64,000 bases of DNA. It comes from Chaunax sp. Z400 (Eukaryota; Chordata; Actinopteri; Lophiiformes; Chaunacidae). Below, in pieces: positions 23,522 through 36,575 of the stretch (position 1 is its first letter; every line of letters starts with the position of its first letter). The notes beneath the pieces were generated by a model, which saw only the letters and a program-made list of their open reading frames with translations, did no database searches and was not told the DNA's origin. The position numbers were made by a program, and so were the translations under genes. The DNA lies in assembly GCA_037577475.1 (NCBI GenBank), contig CM075189.1, positions 32,914,679-32,978,678 of the forward strand. The letters are read 5' to 3'.

Positions 23522-23760
23522 ATCTCTCTCTTTCTCTCTATCTCTCTCACCCCAACTGGTCAAAGCAGAAAGCCGCCCACCATGAGTCTCGGATCTGCTC
23601 GACGTTTCTGCCTTTTTAAAAAAGGCAGTTTTTCGTCGCCACTGTCGCCTAGTGCTTGCTCATGGTGGATTGTTGGGTCTGTCTATCTTCTTGAAAGTCC
23701 TTGTTATTATTTTTGTTGTGAATTGGCAATATATAAATAAGACTTAAATGGATTATAAAA
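23345..23760 (+). mobile_element. CT microsatellite plus LINE (L2-like) 3' tail
   Basis: CT repeats at 23,345-23,548 lead into a stereotyped segment: caccccaactggtcaaagc, gccgcccaccatgagtctc, aaaaggcagtttttcgtcg and ttgtgaattggcaatatataaa. This is the 3' UTR of an abundant fish L2-type LINE, recalled from memory. A second copy lies at 33,735-33,980. Confidence 0.75.
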
Positions 23761-24511
23761 ATATTCTACATAGATTGTATCATAATTAAATTTAAATATA
23801 TTCTAAATGTATATGTATATGCATTGCATATAGATTGTAAGTATATTGTAAATAGACTGTGTTATAATGTATTCTAATTATACAATAATAATTTAAAAAC
23901 AACATGTGGAGTGTGTGTTCGTTAGTAGACAAATGAGTCATGGTGAAGGTTTTCATCTGAAGATACTGTGAATTATAAACAATACTGTGACATATGAGTG
24001 TTTAAGGAATATGAGGTAACATCAGCTGCTGATCCATCAGTAAACTACAAACCAATCAGACAGTACATACAAAGGGACCCTCCATAATGTAGTCTCTGAG
24101 GACACAGCAGAACTGTAAGCTGCAGTTTTTCCATACAAATAAATGTCATGTAATAATCCTAAAATCACATAATCATGGTCTACGATAAACATGTTTGGGC
24201 ACAACACACCTGCCAGACATGGCTGTACACAGGCTTTTAGAAATAGCAAGGTCCAAAAACTGAACTTGCTACGTTGATTTCATTGATCTGCATGTTAAGA
24301 TATCTGAAGGGCAAATATCTGATAACAATAGTTTCAAATCCATGTCAATATAGACAGAAGCATAAATTATCTGTCAAGCAGTAATGCATGAAAATCAGGT
24401 CAAATGTAAAGGAAAATTCACACCACAGACACCACTGAAATATAATTATACCAGGTATGGGAGCAGTACGTTGATTTTGTCAGTGTGTGTGTGTTTGTGT
24501 GTATTAATAGA

Positions 24512-24992
24512 CTAGAAAGCACTCAGGAGACTGCAGACCTCCGCCAAGGCTGCTCAGGCTGCAAGGCTTCTTCATGTTGGCATTTCACTCCAAAGCAAAA
24601 GTCCCATGATGTAACCCTCTGAATTAAGTCATTAGAAAGTTTGACAGGAAAAATTCAAACAAAATCTTTGCAATTTGTTAAAATCTTTATTTATTGTGGC
24701 TGTTAGTTGTTCATATTGTCATGTCACATAAATAAACTGCAATGCCACAACAGGTAATTGACACTTGACCTGACTTAACACTTGAAGAGTTGTTACAAAG
24801 CCACACACACACAGGCAGGAGAAAAGAAAGTATATTAAAACGGGGTAATGTTACCTCTGATCAAGAAAGATGCAGCTTTGACGTGATCACGTAGGTGTGT
24901 GCATGCATGTGGTTTGGAGTTTTATGTGTGGAGACGAGTGCAGCGCGATCACGTAGGTGCGTGCATGTGTGTTTTGGTCAAAGCCGCTGCAG
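24512..24992 (-). mobile_element. TIR element, rearranged copy in minus orientation
   Basis: It opens with ctagaaagc and gacctccgccaaggctgc. Up to about 24,880 it is the reverse complement of the right half of the element at 19,239-20,049. From 24,881 to 24,992 the segment with the cgatcacgtaggtg motif lies in the same orientation as in the other copy, so an internal inversion separates them. Confidence 0.7.
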
Positions 24993-25904
24993 CAGAACAT
25001 TTCTCACAGCCTAGACTAGAAACAATACTACAAATGAACCTACTTCAGAAACCAGTATCTTAAAAACATTTTTAGCACAGTAGACTAGCGTAATATATAA
25101 ACATATTTTGCTGTGCAAATTATACCCGGATCAGAACATACGTGTGTCATACATTGAATTTGTTAAACATGTTGGTCTAGACTGAACTTCCTAACTTTCA
25201 GAAAAGACCGATCTGCTTTAAATTAAGATCATAGTTGCCATGTCTCCACCCTGAGAGACAGTGTGTCTGAACATCTTGAAAAAACATTACTTCCATAGCC
25301 TTTTGTATTTACTATGCAAATATGATTCTGCCCCTGAGCAAATTAACTTTTAGTTCCGACAATAACCAGAAGTCAACAGACAGACAGACAACAGCGTCTT
25401 ACACAACCGCATTATTTAATCACACACCCATTGTTCAACTTGTTTTTGAGAGAAGAGGGTGGAGAAATTTACATTTTTTAGAGAGAAATGGAATCCTGGG
25501 TGTTTTATTCCAGCCTTTCTCCACCGGGATGTTGCTGCACCCTGGGGTGCCGTGTGGCTTCATCAGGGATGCCTTCAAAAATATTCTGATATTGCTCAGA
25601 TCATAAAATTTATTTTAAAAAATTCCAAAAACTATAGTTAAGCAGCTTGTCCTGTAAATGCAGATAATTACTCACCTCACACTTGTCTCGCATACCTCCA
25701 TGACACAACGTCAGTGTATGACTCAGAGTGACTGGTCAACGTATTGTCAGTGTACGAGTGATGCACACAGACTAGCATGCATTGGTTTTTGGACAGAAAA
25801 GCTTCAGAATCACAAACCTATGAATATGAGTCATCGACCTCATCATCCATTGGTGTCTTTGCTGCAGGACGAAGAAGAGACAGTGTGATGACAGCTACTC
25901 GTAG

Positions 25905-26045
25905 CTATTACGGTTCCATCCATGAATCCATCATGCTCTCTCTCTCTATGTGCCTGGTATGTGGTATGAAATCGTTAAACCAAGGAATGGTTCCCAGCAA
26001 ACTTAAAAGACACCTGATAACAAATCATCACACACATATAATGCC
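25905..26045 (+). pseudogene. BED-type zinc-finger remnant (hAT transposase/ZBED-like)
   Basis: The translation contains CLVCGMKSLNQGMVPSKLKR followed by HLITNH, giving C-x2-C...H-x4-H with the PxKLKRH core of ZBED/hAT BED fingers. No transposase catalytic region follows; a LINE fragment begins about 50 bases downstream. It is probably a relic of a hAT element or of a ZBED5/SCAND3-like gene. Confidence 0.6.
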
Positions 26046-26089
26046 GTCTTGGCCCTCTGTGTCAAAATATTGCCCAGAATTGTAAAAAT

Positions 26090-26420
26090 CTTGCTCAATC
26101 TCCTGTTTAGCCTCTCTTCATTGGCTTCCGGTTTATTTTATAATTGATTTTAAGATTTCATTGATAACTTTTAAGGCCCGTTCTCGTCCCGCTTCCAAAT
26201 ATATCTCCGATCTCCTGACACCATTTGTGCCTGGTCGTAACCTGAGGTCCTCAGCCAAGGCTCTGTTAGCTGTCAGTCTATAGACTGCAGACCTGGGTGT
26301 CCAGGCTTTCTGGATCAGAGCCTCTAGACTTTGGAACAGTCCCCCTGAGGAGATCACACTGGCTAGCTCTTTATCTTCTATCTTCAAGTGTGCCTTTACT
26401 GAGGTTTTGGTGTGAATTTT
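26090..26420 (+). mobile_element. LINE reverse-transcriptase C-terminus, nearly intact frame
   Basis: From about 26,110 one frame reads SLHWLPVYFIIDFKISLITF, then KARSRPASKYISDLLTPFVP, and after one in-frame TAG near 26,281 continues ASRLWNSPPEEITLASSLSS and then FK. Its motif order is that of CR1/L2-type polymerase ends. One stop in about 105 codons suggests a younger copy than the others. Confidence 0.75.
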
Positions 26421-27559
26421 ATCTGTCAAGTCTCCTCTTAGGCCTTTTTACCCACTCTCTCTTTTATTGATTCTCTATTTTGTCATTGTATATTAGTGAT
26501 TCTCTGGTTTACAACCATACAGTGGCTGCCAACTGCTTCTTGAATGCAGAGAAAATTGTATTATGACTGGATGTAACAAATCTTCCTTCTTCTTTGCATT
26601 TCTTCTGTTGACTCCCAGGAATGTAAAAGTGTGATATCTCAGGCTCTGCTGCACCAACTGAAGGACCCATTTAATAATAGTGCACCATTTTCACTCAAGT
26701 GTTTCCCCAGACTCACCCAGGCCTGTTTAGCGTCCACAAAATGTGTTCATAATTAAATGATTGAATTCGTTGCCAGGAGCATACTTGAAAATATCAATTA
26801 TGTCACAGAGTAGCTCTCATTCTCGTCTCCGGGGAGTAGGTTTGTCTTTTAAAGCTGTATGAGTCTTTCAGTGGTCTCTAGCTCTACAGTACAGTTCACA
26901 TTTACTCATGACTTTATGTGTTTGCACATTAAAATATAACTCTACAGTGGAGTACACTGTTGGCTCGACAGTCATGTGTCTAAGGCAACAATAGACTTTC
27001 ATTTTTTGTCTTTTTAGGGCTTGCTGACTGACAGGAAGAGGAGTGAAAATATAACGCAGCATTGATATAAAAACGCTTCAGCTCTGACAGTCAAACACGA
27101 ACATAACGTATCATTTGCTTCCACTGTAGACAATGAAGACAATAAAAGCAGTACTGGAAACGATCCTGGCAAATATAAGACACCGTGTCCAACTCTGATC
27201 TGGTGTGATTATACATGTCAAATATTTAACTTAAGCAGTCTCACAGGAGGTGAAGCCTAGCAGGAGGGCCTCTATAGCTCAGCTTCAGGGCACTTACACA
27301 TCAGTGCAGTCAAATCTAAATCGCTTTGGCCCGTTTTGAGAGTTACATTTTAGATGCAGCGCTGCAGCGAGGTGCTAAAGCCAAAGGCCTCTTGAAGTGG
27401 CAGAGAGAGGCAGGAAGAAGAGCTGCATCGAGCAGAAAATAACTTTTAGATTGAACAGAGTTACGTTCAATTAAACAGAATTTGTAATGAAACTAATAAC
27501 ATTAATTGGACTTTATTAATGAATTTGAGTTGTGTTATTTTTGTCTATGTGTTTGCAGA

Positions 27560-27960
27560 ATTACACAAAAGCTCTGATGGATCTTGATGAACCTTGGTAG
27601 GATGGTTGAGCATGTGGATCCAGATAAAGGGGCAGATCCAGGAACTTTTCCCCCTGTCTTACTTAACATTAGATAGGTCTGTTTTTACCACTATTACGCA
27701 TAAACTACCCGATGGATTTTAATGAGACGTGGTAGAAAGTTTAGGCATGGAGCAGAGAAGAAGCAAACTTACATTTTAGAGTGGATCCAGAGAAAGGGGA
27801 AGATTCGGGAACGTTTTTAGTCTTTCTTTTTACATTACAGCATGAGGCCTTTTGGACCGATTTCGTCAATTTGACAGATTACCATGAAATTGGGTGAAAG
27901 GGTGGAACATGTGCCATGGAAGAATTCATCAAATTTCATTTCATGACATATCTACATCCT
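27560..27960 (+). repeat. Diverged relative of the TIR element
   Basis: Repeated phrases such as gatggatcttgatgaacc, gtggatccagataaagggg and cagatccaggaac match the internal part of the CCTCCGCCAAGG family. Ends were not found. Confidence 0.45.
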
Positions 27961-28384
27961 GTCATCATCATCTACGTGGGCTGCATCTCCCTATACTTGA
28001 TGATTGATTATTATAAAATTTGTAAAAGCACCACTTTTTTTGATGGCTTTACATACTGCTGACACAGTTTTTTTTTTACATTCAGGTGTCAGTGCTCTCC
28101 CTCTCGTACCCTCTCTCTCTCTCTCTCTCTCTCATCCTCAGAGAAAATAAATTAAAAGTTTTGGGGTTTTGTGTGTTTTTTCCAGTTGAATTTTTATTTC
28201 TTCTTTGGACCATATCACACTGAAATACCTTGTCTCTTCCTCTCCCCATGTGTTGCTGCAGCTGATTTTTAAACTTCTTCCTTTTGTTTCTTCTTCTTTT
28301 GTTTATTGGTGATGGTAGCCTGCTATAACTTCCTGTAATTACTCTGAAAGTCTGAACCATCCAAAAAAAAAAAAAATGCTTTCA

Positions 28385-28570
28385 TCATTGTGCATGAACC
28401 GAACCATGGTTCAGTTTGATTTGGACAGAGATCACCTCTTTTTGTCAGACCAAAAACCGGGTATTTGATCTGGACCTTGGTCTAGGGAGGTTTCACTCCT
28501 GCAATTTTGGTCTGGATCGAACTGTAAAATTCAAAACTCGAACCAAACAAGATAGACGTGAAAGGACACT
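28385..28570. repeat. Possible MITE fragment
   Basis: gaaccgaaccatggttcag, agaccaaaaaccgggt, ggaccttggtctaggg and tcgaaccaaac recur in inverted arrangement, as in a fish MITE family. Classification is uncertain. Confidence 0.35.
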
Positions 28571-28579
28571 TAGACTTAC

Positions 28580-31500
28580 CATATATGTGTTGATGATCAA
28601 GATAGCAAGTCATGGACCCTCATGACAAACAAATAAATTAACTACATTTTTTAGAGAGGAAACTTGTAAAACAGTCAGATTTGCCCAGAACACAAGAGGA
28701 GTGTTAACAGAAAACACAAAATAAAATGCCAGCTTTTCATTTGCCAGTCTTTAAGCGTGTCCATCATGTTGCCTGTATCAAGCAGACTCCCTTCTGGTCC
28801 AGTGCAGCAGGTAAGGGAGAGAAAACAATCAGTTCAACACAAGCACCTGTTATAATTAAGCTCTTCCTCCATGACATCATTCACATCATTCTCTCTCTCT
28901 CTCTTGGGACTGACTGCCACAGACCTAAATATTGAAGAAAAATCAACATTTTAACCAATGATGGGGTCAAATGAAAGATCATGTGATCATTGAAGTAATT
29001 CAGTCTGTCTGTAAATCCAGTCAGATGTGCTTCAATGAAATCTGTGAAACTGCTAGTGGTGCGATGAATCACCAATTCGTCATTAGAAAACATCATCCGG
29101 GAAACAAGACTTTTGAGATATTTCACTGAATAGGTGAAACAAAAAGATCTCAAGGAGAAGTCAGAGGAACACAAAAATCTTTAGAATTTACATGACAAAC
29201 CTTTCTATGGCTGCTAAAATATATCCCACAGACCCTGAAACACAACTCTGACCACATCAGAGATATGCTGCTAGCATAGCTAAAAACAAAAGGCTTCGTC
29301 AAAACTGTCTGACAAAGAAACCTTTGGTATTAACATTATGAGGGCTGATAACTTATTAATACATCATATCTTTTATAGTAACTAAATTACACTTTGTCTT
29401 AAAGCCTTTATTTACCATGTGGGGGTATTTATCATCTTTGTCTCATCGCTGATATTCTACCACTTTAGTGTCTCATTGCTCTGTAATTATCTGACCATTT
29501 ACTTGGCTGAAGTAAACTGTGCACCACATTGTCTGTTCAAATCCCACATTCATAAATTGGCATTTGTACACAGAAAGCTAACATTGCTTAGTTAGCCTGC
29601 TGGCTGGTCAGCTTTCTAACAGAGCCAACATTTAAGTGTTTACGGACTGGGCTGCTCTCAGATGCTTTGTGTGCAAATAGCACATCTAATTTGTTTGTGC
29701 AGCGTATGTTACTTTGAGAATAAAATATAATTTATTATCACTTCATAATACATTTGGCTATGTGCTTTTGGTCCCTCTGATTTATGTTAAAACTCACATA
29801 ACTTTTCTACAGGTCACACTGACTTGAAACTTGCCTTACCACTGAAATATGTAGGCTGCTGAGGTCACAGTAAAGCACTTCTGTAAATGCCAGTACACCG
29901 CTGAGAGAGGTTATAGTCATTTCCATTAAGTGGAGACTGTTTATACAGTCAAACCTGCATCACAGTCAATTATGGGTTGATGTTCACGCTGAGCGCAGAA
30001 CATTAATTTATATGGAAATGTATCATTTAGATTGCTGTCCATACAGTATCACGCTCCTGAATACTAAAGATTATTTTGTGATATACATCAGTACTGTAAC
30101 CGGTGCCTCATCCTTACTGTCTTTATCGCTCCTCTCTCAACACGTTTCCTTTGTTAATGTGATCCGCGTTCATATGCATGTAAAACTTTCTTTAAAACAA
30201 TGTTGAAATGAGTTTAAATCACATCAGTCACATGGTTTTATTTGTTATTATTCACTCTTAATTCTTATATGGCATCAAACTTGTGTGCACATGCATACTG
30301 TACATGCATAAACAACAAATTTGTTGCAGCTCATGTGAATGACTCAGAGTTGTGGCTCTCAAAACATTCATTCAGCCTGTTTTTCATGTAAAGACTATGA
30401 CGAGTACATGCCCATATTTAGAACACACACCACTCTGGGGATAGGAACACAGTCCTTAGATGGCAAAACACAAACATGACTACACTAGCACGTGCTTTCC
30501 TGCACATTACACACACATCTACAGGATCACTTAACGTCATACGCTCAGTAATTTTGCCACATCATCTGCATATTCCAGATCGAAAAAACACACAGAATAT
30601 GATGTAAAATTTATCATGCATGAAACTGCTTTCCTGAGGCTGTAAAAAGCAATAGGGCAGCAGTGAAATAGATAAAAAGGGGATTAAGCATATGCTGTGT
30701 TTTACTGCAATGATCTTACTCTGTCTACAATGAATGTGATTATGCATATCTTGATTTATGAATACATCAAACTCTTTTATTATGTGTGTAAGCTCACGCT
30801 GCTTTGCATAATGTGTGTACAGAAAAAGATGAATGAGAAGGAAGATTTACTGGAGAAAAGGGGAAAAAAAGGGTCAGACAGATTTTTCAAATGGATATTT
30901 GGCCATTTTTTAGTTCTAGGTCTTGTTATAGGATTACAAGAAATATAGTTTATTTACTCAAATTCTTCATTTATAAAATTGTTCTGATATTTCTTAACCT
31001 GAGCCCAACATTTCCAGACAGTATTTCGTTGTGTACATGACTCATACTTACCAAGTCAGTCCAGTGGATCTCCTGCCGCAATGGTTGCAACGTAACCTCC
31101 ATTAAAAGGTTTTTTGTTTTTAGCCACTCACAAGCTGAGATTGTTGCTCCAAGTGTCTGACATTACAGAGAGGAACCCCACAGAGAGAGATCTTTTTGTT
31201 CAAAGAAAAAATAGATTTACGAGTCTGAGATGTCGGAACAGTGATGCTGACATGATGGTTGGTTTTTCCCATTACCTGACATTTACAGATTTCCTCCAGG
31301 CGAGTCTGTACTGGTTCCATCTAGTCTGTAAATGTAGCATCAGCAGCAAAGGAGCTGCTAAACTTCATGTGCAGTTTTCTTTTTATGTCTGTGAAAGTCC
31401 TGTTTTTTTCCCCTATTAACACTGATGCATATATAAGATTAGTGTGGCTTTTAATGAGTGAGTGGTTGAACAAAAGACAGGTTAGCAGTGAAGTTGTCTA

Positions 31501-32739
31501 GCTGGCAGCAAATGTTACAGTCTAGGTTACAGTTTGCTCATAAATAAACACTGCAGCTCCTCAATATTTAAGAAATTCCCATGTCTTGCTTCCCAGTGGG
31601 GGGAGAATCTGTGGATTGGAAATATCAGGACACTCTGCTCAACCAAGTTTGTAAAAATAAGAGATATACTTATTTTGTGACCTTTAACTGAGCAGCAACC
31701 TTGTGTTAATTTATGTATTGTCAAAAAAAAAGAAAAGAAAAAAAAAGTTGAACTTTCTTAAATAAACGCTTCAGGTTATGGTTCCACTCAAGAAATACAG
31801 GTCTGCTCAGAGCCGGTGCAGACAGCGTCATAGATGCATGTAAAGAGAGAATCTACTGCTTGAGTAAAAAACACGTCTGACACACTTGTGTGTTCTAGAC
31901 TCAGGGCTGCTGTGTCTGTCCACTGTTTGGTGCTGAGCAGATTGTGTGTTCTTTCTCATGAGTATTCCTGAGCCATGACTGTGGTGAGGGTGGAACAAAA
32001 CGGTCGAGCTGCACGCCTTAAAAATCAAAACAGTGAGCTGAAAAATGCTTCATTTGTCTGAGAGGACCTGCCAGATGAAAAGTGTCTATGGGATAGACTT
32101 TATGTGCAACACCTTTCATGCTACAGGTTGTTATTTGATCTCTTTAATACATAAATAGTGATTAGAACAGCTTTGAATAAAGCATTTGAATGGCTGATAT
32201 TTAGTTGTTGTAGAGTATTTTAATTCTACTACCACAAGTATAATGTTAGACAATGAATGCACCCTATTCATGCACAAGTATAGCAATGCACACTTGAGTG
32301 TGAATCATATTCATATCAAAACACAAAGGCAGATTGCAGCCAGGTAACAGCTTGCAGGGTATGTTGTAATTCTATATCTGTACCTGTATGTCTATAATAT
32401 ATTTAAAAAAGTGTTTGTTTGTTTGCACATCAGAGCTACAAATAACAGGGAATGAGATAGGAAGATGCAGAATGAATGATAATGACAGATGGAAGGAAGG
32501 AGTGAAAGAGAAAGAATGAGGTGAGCAGTGAAAAACAGAAGACCAAGTACTTTGAATGTCAACGGCCTCTATAGAACACAAACACACTCCATGCACAGTG
32601 GAGACCCTGTTCACACCCTCACAGCTTCACGTAGCAACACACACAGATACAGATAAACATTAAGCACACACAGAGAGAACATTTGGAACTTGTATAATTC
32701 TCTCTGTGGGTGTCAATTAAATCTCTCAGCTCTGTCACC
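28580..32739. other. Intergenic, nothing recognised
   Basis: Long AT-rich unique sequence. ORFs are under about 100 codons and unsupported. Confidence 0.6.
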
Positions 32740-32741
32740 AG

Positions 32742-32836
<95 letters not shown>

Positions 32837-32956
32837 ACACTTGTTCTCTTTCAACAGCTAATGCATCCTCAACACCGGCTGGCTTGGCAAGCATGCAAGA
32901 GAGAGAAGGAGAGAGGTGTCAGAGAGAGAGAGAGAGAGGGGGAGAGAGAGAGAGAG
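32740..32956. repeat. (CA)n and (GA)n microsatellites
   Basis: CA repeats at 32,742-32,840 are interrupted by single A insertions. They are followed by GA-rich sequence at 32,896-32,956. Confidence 0.95.
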
Positions 32957-33389
32957 AACGAGTGATGAGAGCATGGAAACTCTTATAAGGAAGTATTGCA
33001 TGAGCATTTTGAATATGATGCCTGCAACATGTTTCTAAAGTGGAATTCTGTCTCATTCTTTCTTGATACATGACTTCAGTCGGTGAACAGTCTGAGGTCT
33101 CCGTCTTCTTATTTGGTGCTTCTTAATGCTCCACACGTGTTCAGTGGGGCACAGGTTTCATCAGATGAGAGGAGGCCCGGAGACGTCAGTGGTGTTTCTG
33201 GATGTTGTTGATGTATGGCTTCCACTCCTCGTGGTAGAGTCTCACTGAGCACCTCTCTCCTCCTCTCCCTCTTCTTCTCTACACACCCATGTCTCATTGA
33301 TTCATGTTACTAACTTGACTTCTTCCCCGTAGTCTTTGTGCTTTCTCAGAGTGGACCGACCTACTGCTGGGATCATGGTTGACACCCAC

Positions 33390-33535
33390 TGACATCATCA
33401 TCATCATCATTACCATTATTATTATTACTCTTACTATCATCATCATCATCATTACTATTATTATTATTACTATTACTATCATCATCATTAGTAATATTAT
33501 CATTATTATCAGTGTTGTTATTGTAGTAGTTATTA
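33390..33535. repeat. Compound (ATC)n/(ATT)n trinucleotide repeat
   Basis: Alternating blocks of ATC, ATT and ACT triplets give long spurious Ile or Asn ORFs on both strands. Confidence 0.95.
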
Positions 33536-33734
33536 TAAATACTACAAACTGTAATATCTCTGTTATAACAGCTGTTTTTGTTATTGTGGTTGAACATGTT
33601 TGTGTCCCTGTCCCTCACTCCCTCTCTCTCTCCACCTATCCTCCTTATCGCTCTCTCTCTCTCTCACCTATCTATCTCCCCATCTCTTTCTCTGCATCTA
33701 TCTCGCAACCTTTTTTTCTCTCTCTATCTCTCTC

Positions 33735-33980
33735 ACCCGAACCGGTCAAAGCAGAGGGCCGCCCACCTTGAGTCTTGGATCTGCTCGAGGTTTCTGCCTG
33801 TTAAAAGGCAGTTTTTCCTCGCCACTGTTTCCAAGTGCTGCTCATGGTGAATTGTTGGGTCTGCAGAATAAAGAGTCTGGTCTCGACCTGCTCTTTTTGG
33901 AAAGTACCTTGATATAACTTTTGTTGTGATTTGGCACTATAAATAAATAAAAATACAAATAAATTGAATTGAATTGAATT
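33735..33980 (+). mobile_element. LINE (L2-like) 3' tail, second copy
   Basis: cacccgaaccggtcaaagc, gccgcccaccttgagtctt, aaaaggcagtttttcctcg and gtgatttggcactataaata are followed by an (ATTGA)n tail at 33,961-33,980. It is closely related to the copy at 23,545-23,760, and both lie downstream of a CT-rich tract. Confidence 0.8.
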
Positions 33981-34006
33981 AACTTAAGATGCATTAACTT
34001 TCACTG

Positions 34007-34008
<2 letters not shown>

Positions 34009-34083
<75 letters not shown>
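34009..34083. repeat. (CA)n(TA)n microsatellite
   Basis: A short CA run is followed by about 60 bases of perfect TA repeats. Confidence 0.95.
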
Positions 34084-34086
<3 letters not shown>

Positions 34087-35319
34087 AAGTGTCGTGATAA
34101 AAACTTTAAATATAATACAAGTTACATTGAGATTTTTGTCATTAGTAACATCATCCATTGGATTACTAATTCCTGTAATCTAATCTCAATACCTTTGGTT
34201 TACTTTTGGATTACTTCAAAATCAAACTTAGAAAATATTCTGCCTTGTATCGTATATTATGAAAAAAGGAGCAGTCACTGCACACATTAATACAAAATGC
34301 GTGTACTCTGTGTACTGTGCAACATGTGAGATGCTATTTCACTCGCGTAGCTTTTTGCTGTTAGCTACGTAAGAGAACCACATAACCATCTAGTATCACT
34401 GTAAATTAATGGAAATGTCATTATCATCATTAAACAGCAAACGCAAATATTCGTTGTGTCACTATTGACACAGCCAGCAGACTGAGATGACTGACTGACT
34501 CTGACATACAGCAGGAATAATCAGCATATTTATAAAAGAACCTGTTTCATTATTTTAAAAGTCCATATCATAATGATGTAATGAAGTCATCCTCAACACC
34601 GTTTAACTTAGTTATACGTTTTGTTCACATGTAGTCTGAGCTGATTATAGTTACTTATGTGTGTTGGAATATGATTACATTATCCCCATTACATGTGATG
34701 TTTAACTAACCAGCCCTGATTGTGTCATTGTTTGAATGTGCCTCTGTGTATTTCAGACATCTGACCACATAGGCAGCTTTAAATAACATTTCTACTAATA
34801 TTACATATTTAGTTGTACATATAGTCTTTGATTGTCTCTGATGTGATCTCTGTGATTTGCCTACATTTAAATCTATTTGCATCTGCAATAAAACAACATT
34901 AGTGTCATCTTTCACTGGATACGTTGTGAATCTTGCCTTCCTTAATACCACAGGTATTTAGTGCCTAGAGCAACGTGTTATCTCATTTACAAATGACACA
35001 CATATAATCAGTTTGTCATTTTAAAGTCATTTTAAAATGTAAATGGTGAGCTGATGTTATTTCAGGCCTGTATGGGGTTTGTGTGCAACATTTCCTCCTC
35101 TATTTCTCCAAACAAATCGATTGTGTGTCTCTCTCTGCATTATTAACGTGACATTCAGAATAAGAAAACCAAACAATGATGGAATAGATGGAAAGCAAAT
35201 AAATAAAAATCTACAAATGTTAAAGGTTCTGCAGACTGTTAATGGCAAACCTCTCCTCGTCTACCATACAGGAGTTAGAACCACGTGGACAGACTGATGG
35301 ATTAAGCCCTGAATTTACA

Positions 35320-35560
35320 GAAGATGCTTGTTGACATTTATCTTCATTTTGATTGGCCCCCATCAGCTCGATAGTAAATGCCACAAATTGATTCCACTTT
35401 ATGGCTTGAAGAATGTGTCATCAATACTCAGTGGCCAGTTTCTAATAGAAAAGGCTTACATCATATGGATCTATACGTATTTATCCTCACGCTGTTGTCG
35501 GGCACCAAACTCAAATCTCTTTCCAAAGAGATAATGAAAAGCGAAGGCATTTGACCAATG
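35320..35560. promoter_or_regulatory. Candidate conserved non-coding element
   Basis: This is balanced, repeat-free sequence with motif-like stretches (tgattggcccccatcagctc, gcatttgaccaatgagatg). Inferred from composition only. Confidence 0.2.
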
Positions 35561-36342
35561 AGATGTAATGCGTTCAGACACAGTCCACAATGTGTTTGAA
35601 TTCTCACAGCAACACTATGAAAGCCCCATTAAAATGAAATGCTTCTACACCTCATAGTATTTTTGGACCCACACACTTTTTTCATGGCCAGCCGTCACAG
35701 CAGGGTCTGATTCAGTTTGTCTCTGGAAAGCAGAAAAACACATAGAAGTAAATAAAGACATGAAACATTTTGATTTATCACAGCAGGATGAAGAGAAACC
35801 CAACAGCAGAAAAACAATATTAAAGGGACATTGTAAATCATGTTTATCCAACTTGGTTCCTTAATGATTTGTCATATCACTTTTAGTGGACCAAATGATG
35901 AAAATTACAACTTGTAATAGTTGAATAGATATAAGACATGAGAATGTCTTCCATTTGAATCCTTTATAAATCGAATACGGTTTTACTTTCACCATTTGTA
36001 AGTAACTTAATTATAGAAGCAGAGGAGGAGTTTCTGGCACAACTTTTACCTGCAGGTGCATGGAGAAGGGCAAATGGTCTAAAGAGGCAAAAACTCCAGC
36101 AACACTTGCAGTAGGATAGTCTGAAACCACATGACCATTTAACCAACCAATCCTTGTAGGTACCTCTTTGGCTGGTATGATTGGTTATCGTTCATGTTTT
36201 TCATACATACCTTTTTAAATGTTGTTTGCAATGTGTTTTATGATGACCCTCATGAAGGCCACAAGCTGAAATGTGTTGGTCTGGTAATAAAGCAGTTCCT
36301 GGTGCTGCAAGTGTTGTTGAAGTTCTTACTTGAAAAAACATG

Positions 36343-36554
36343 TTTAGATACTGTATTCATCCCACAGGGGGAAATTCTTTCTCTGCATTTGACCCATCCC
36401 TGAGGAGCAGTGTTGCTGCCACTACATTACGGCGCCCGGGGGGCAAATTGGGGGTTCAGTATCTTTGCTCAAGGATACTTCAACTTGTAGACTTGCAGGG
36501 GCTGGGGATCGAACCACTGACCTCTTGTTCCGTGAACGACCGCTCTACCTCCTG
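36343..36554 (-). mobile_element. tRNA-derived SINE, minus strand
   Basis: On the minus strand the sequence starts with a pol III A-box-like ggtagagcggtcg and has a B-box ggttcgatcccc about 35 bases on. A body with gaacccccaatttgcccccc follows, ending in ggggaaatt-type sequence (minus strand aatttccccctgtgggatg). This is the usual layout of a fish tRNA SINE. Confidence 0.75.
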
Positions 36555-36575
36555 CCTCCAGGCAGTGAAGTCATT

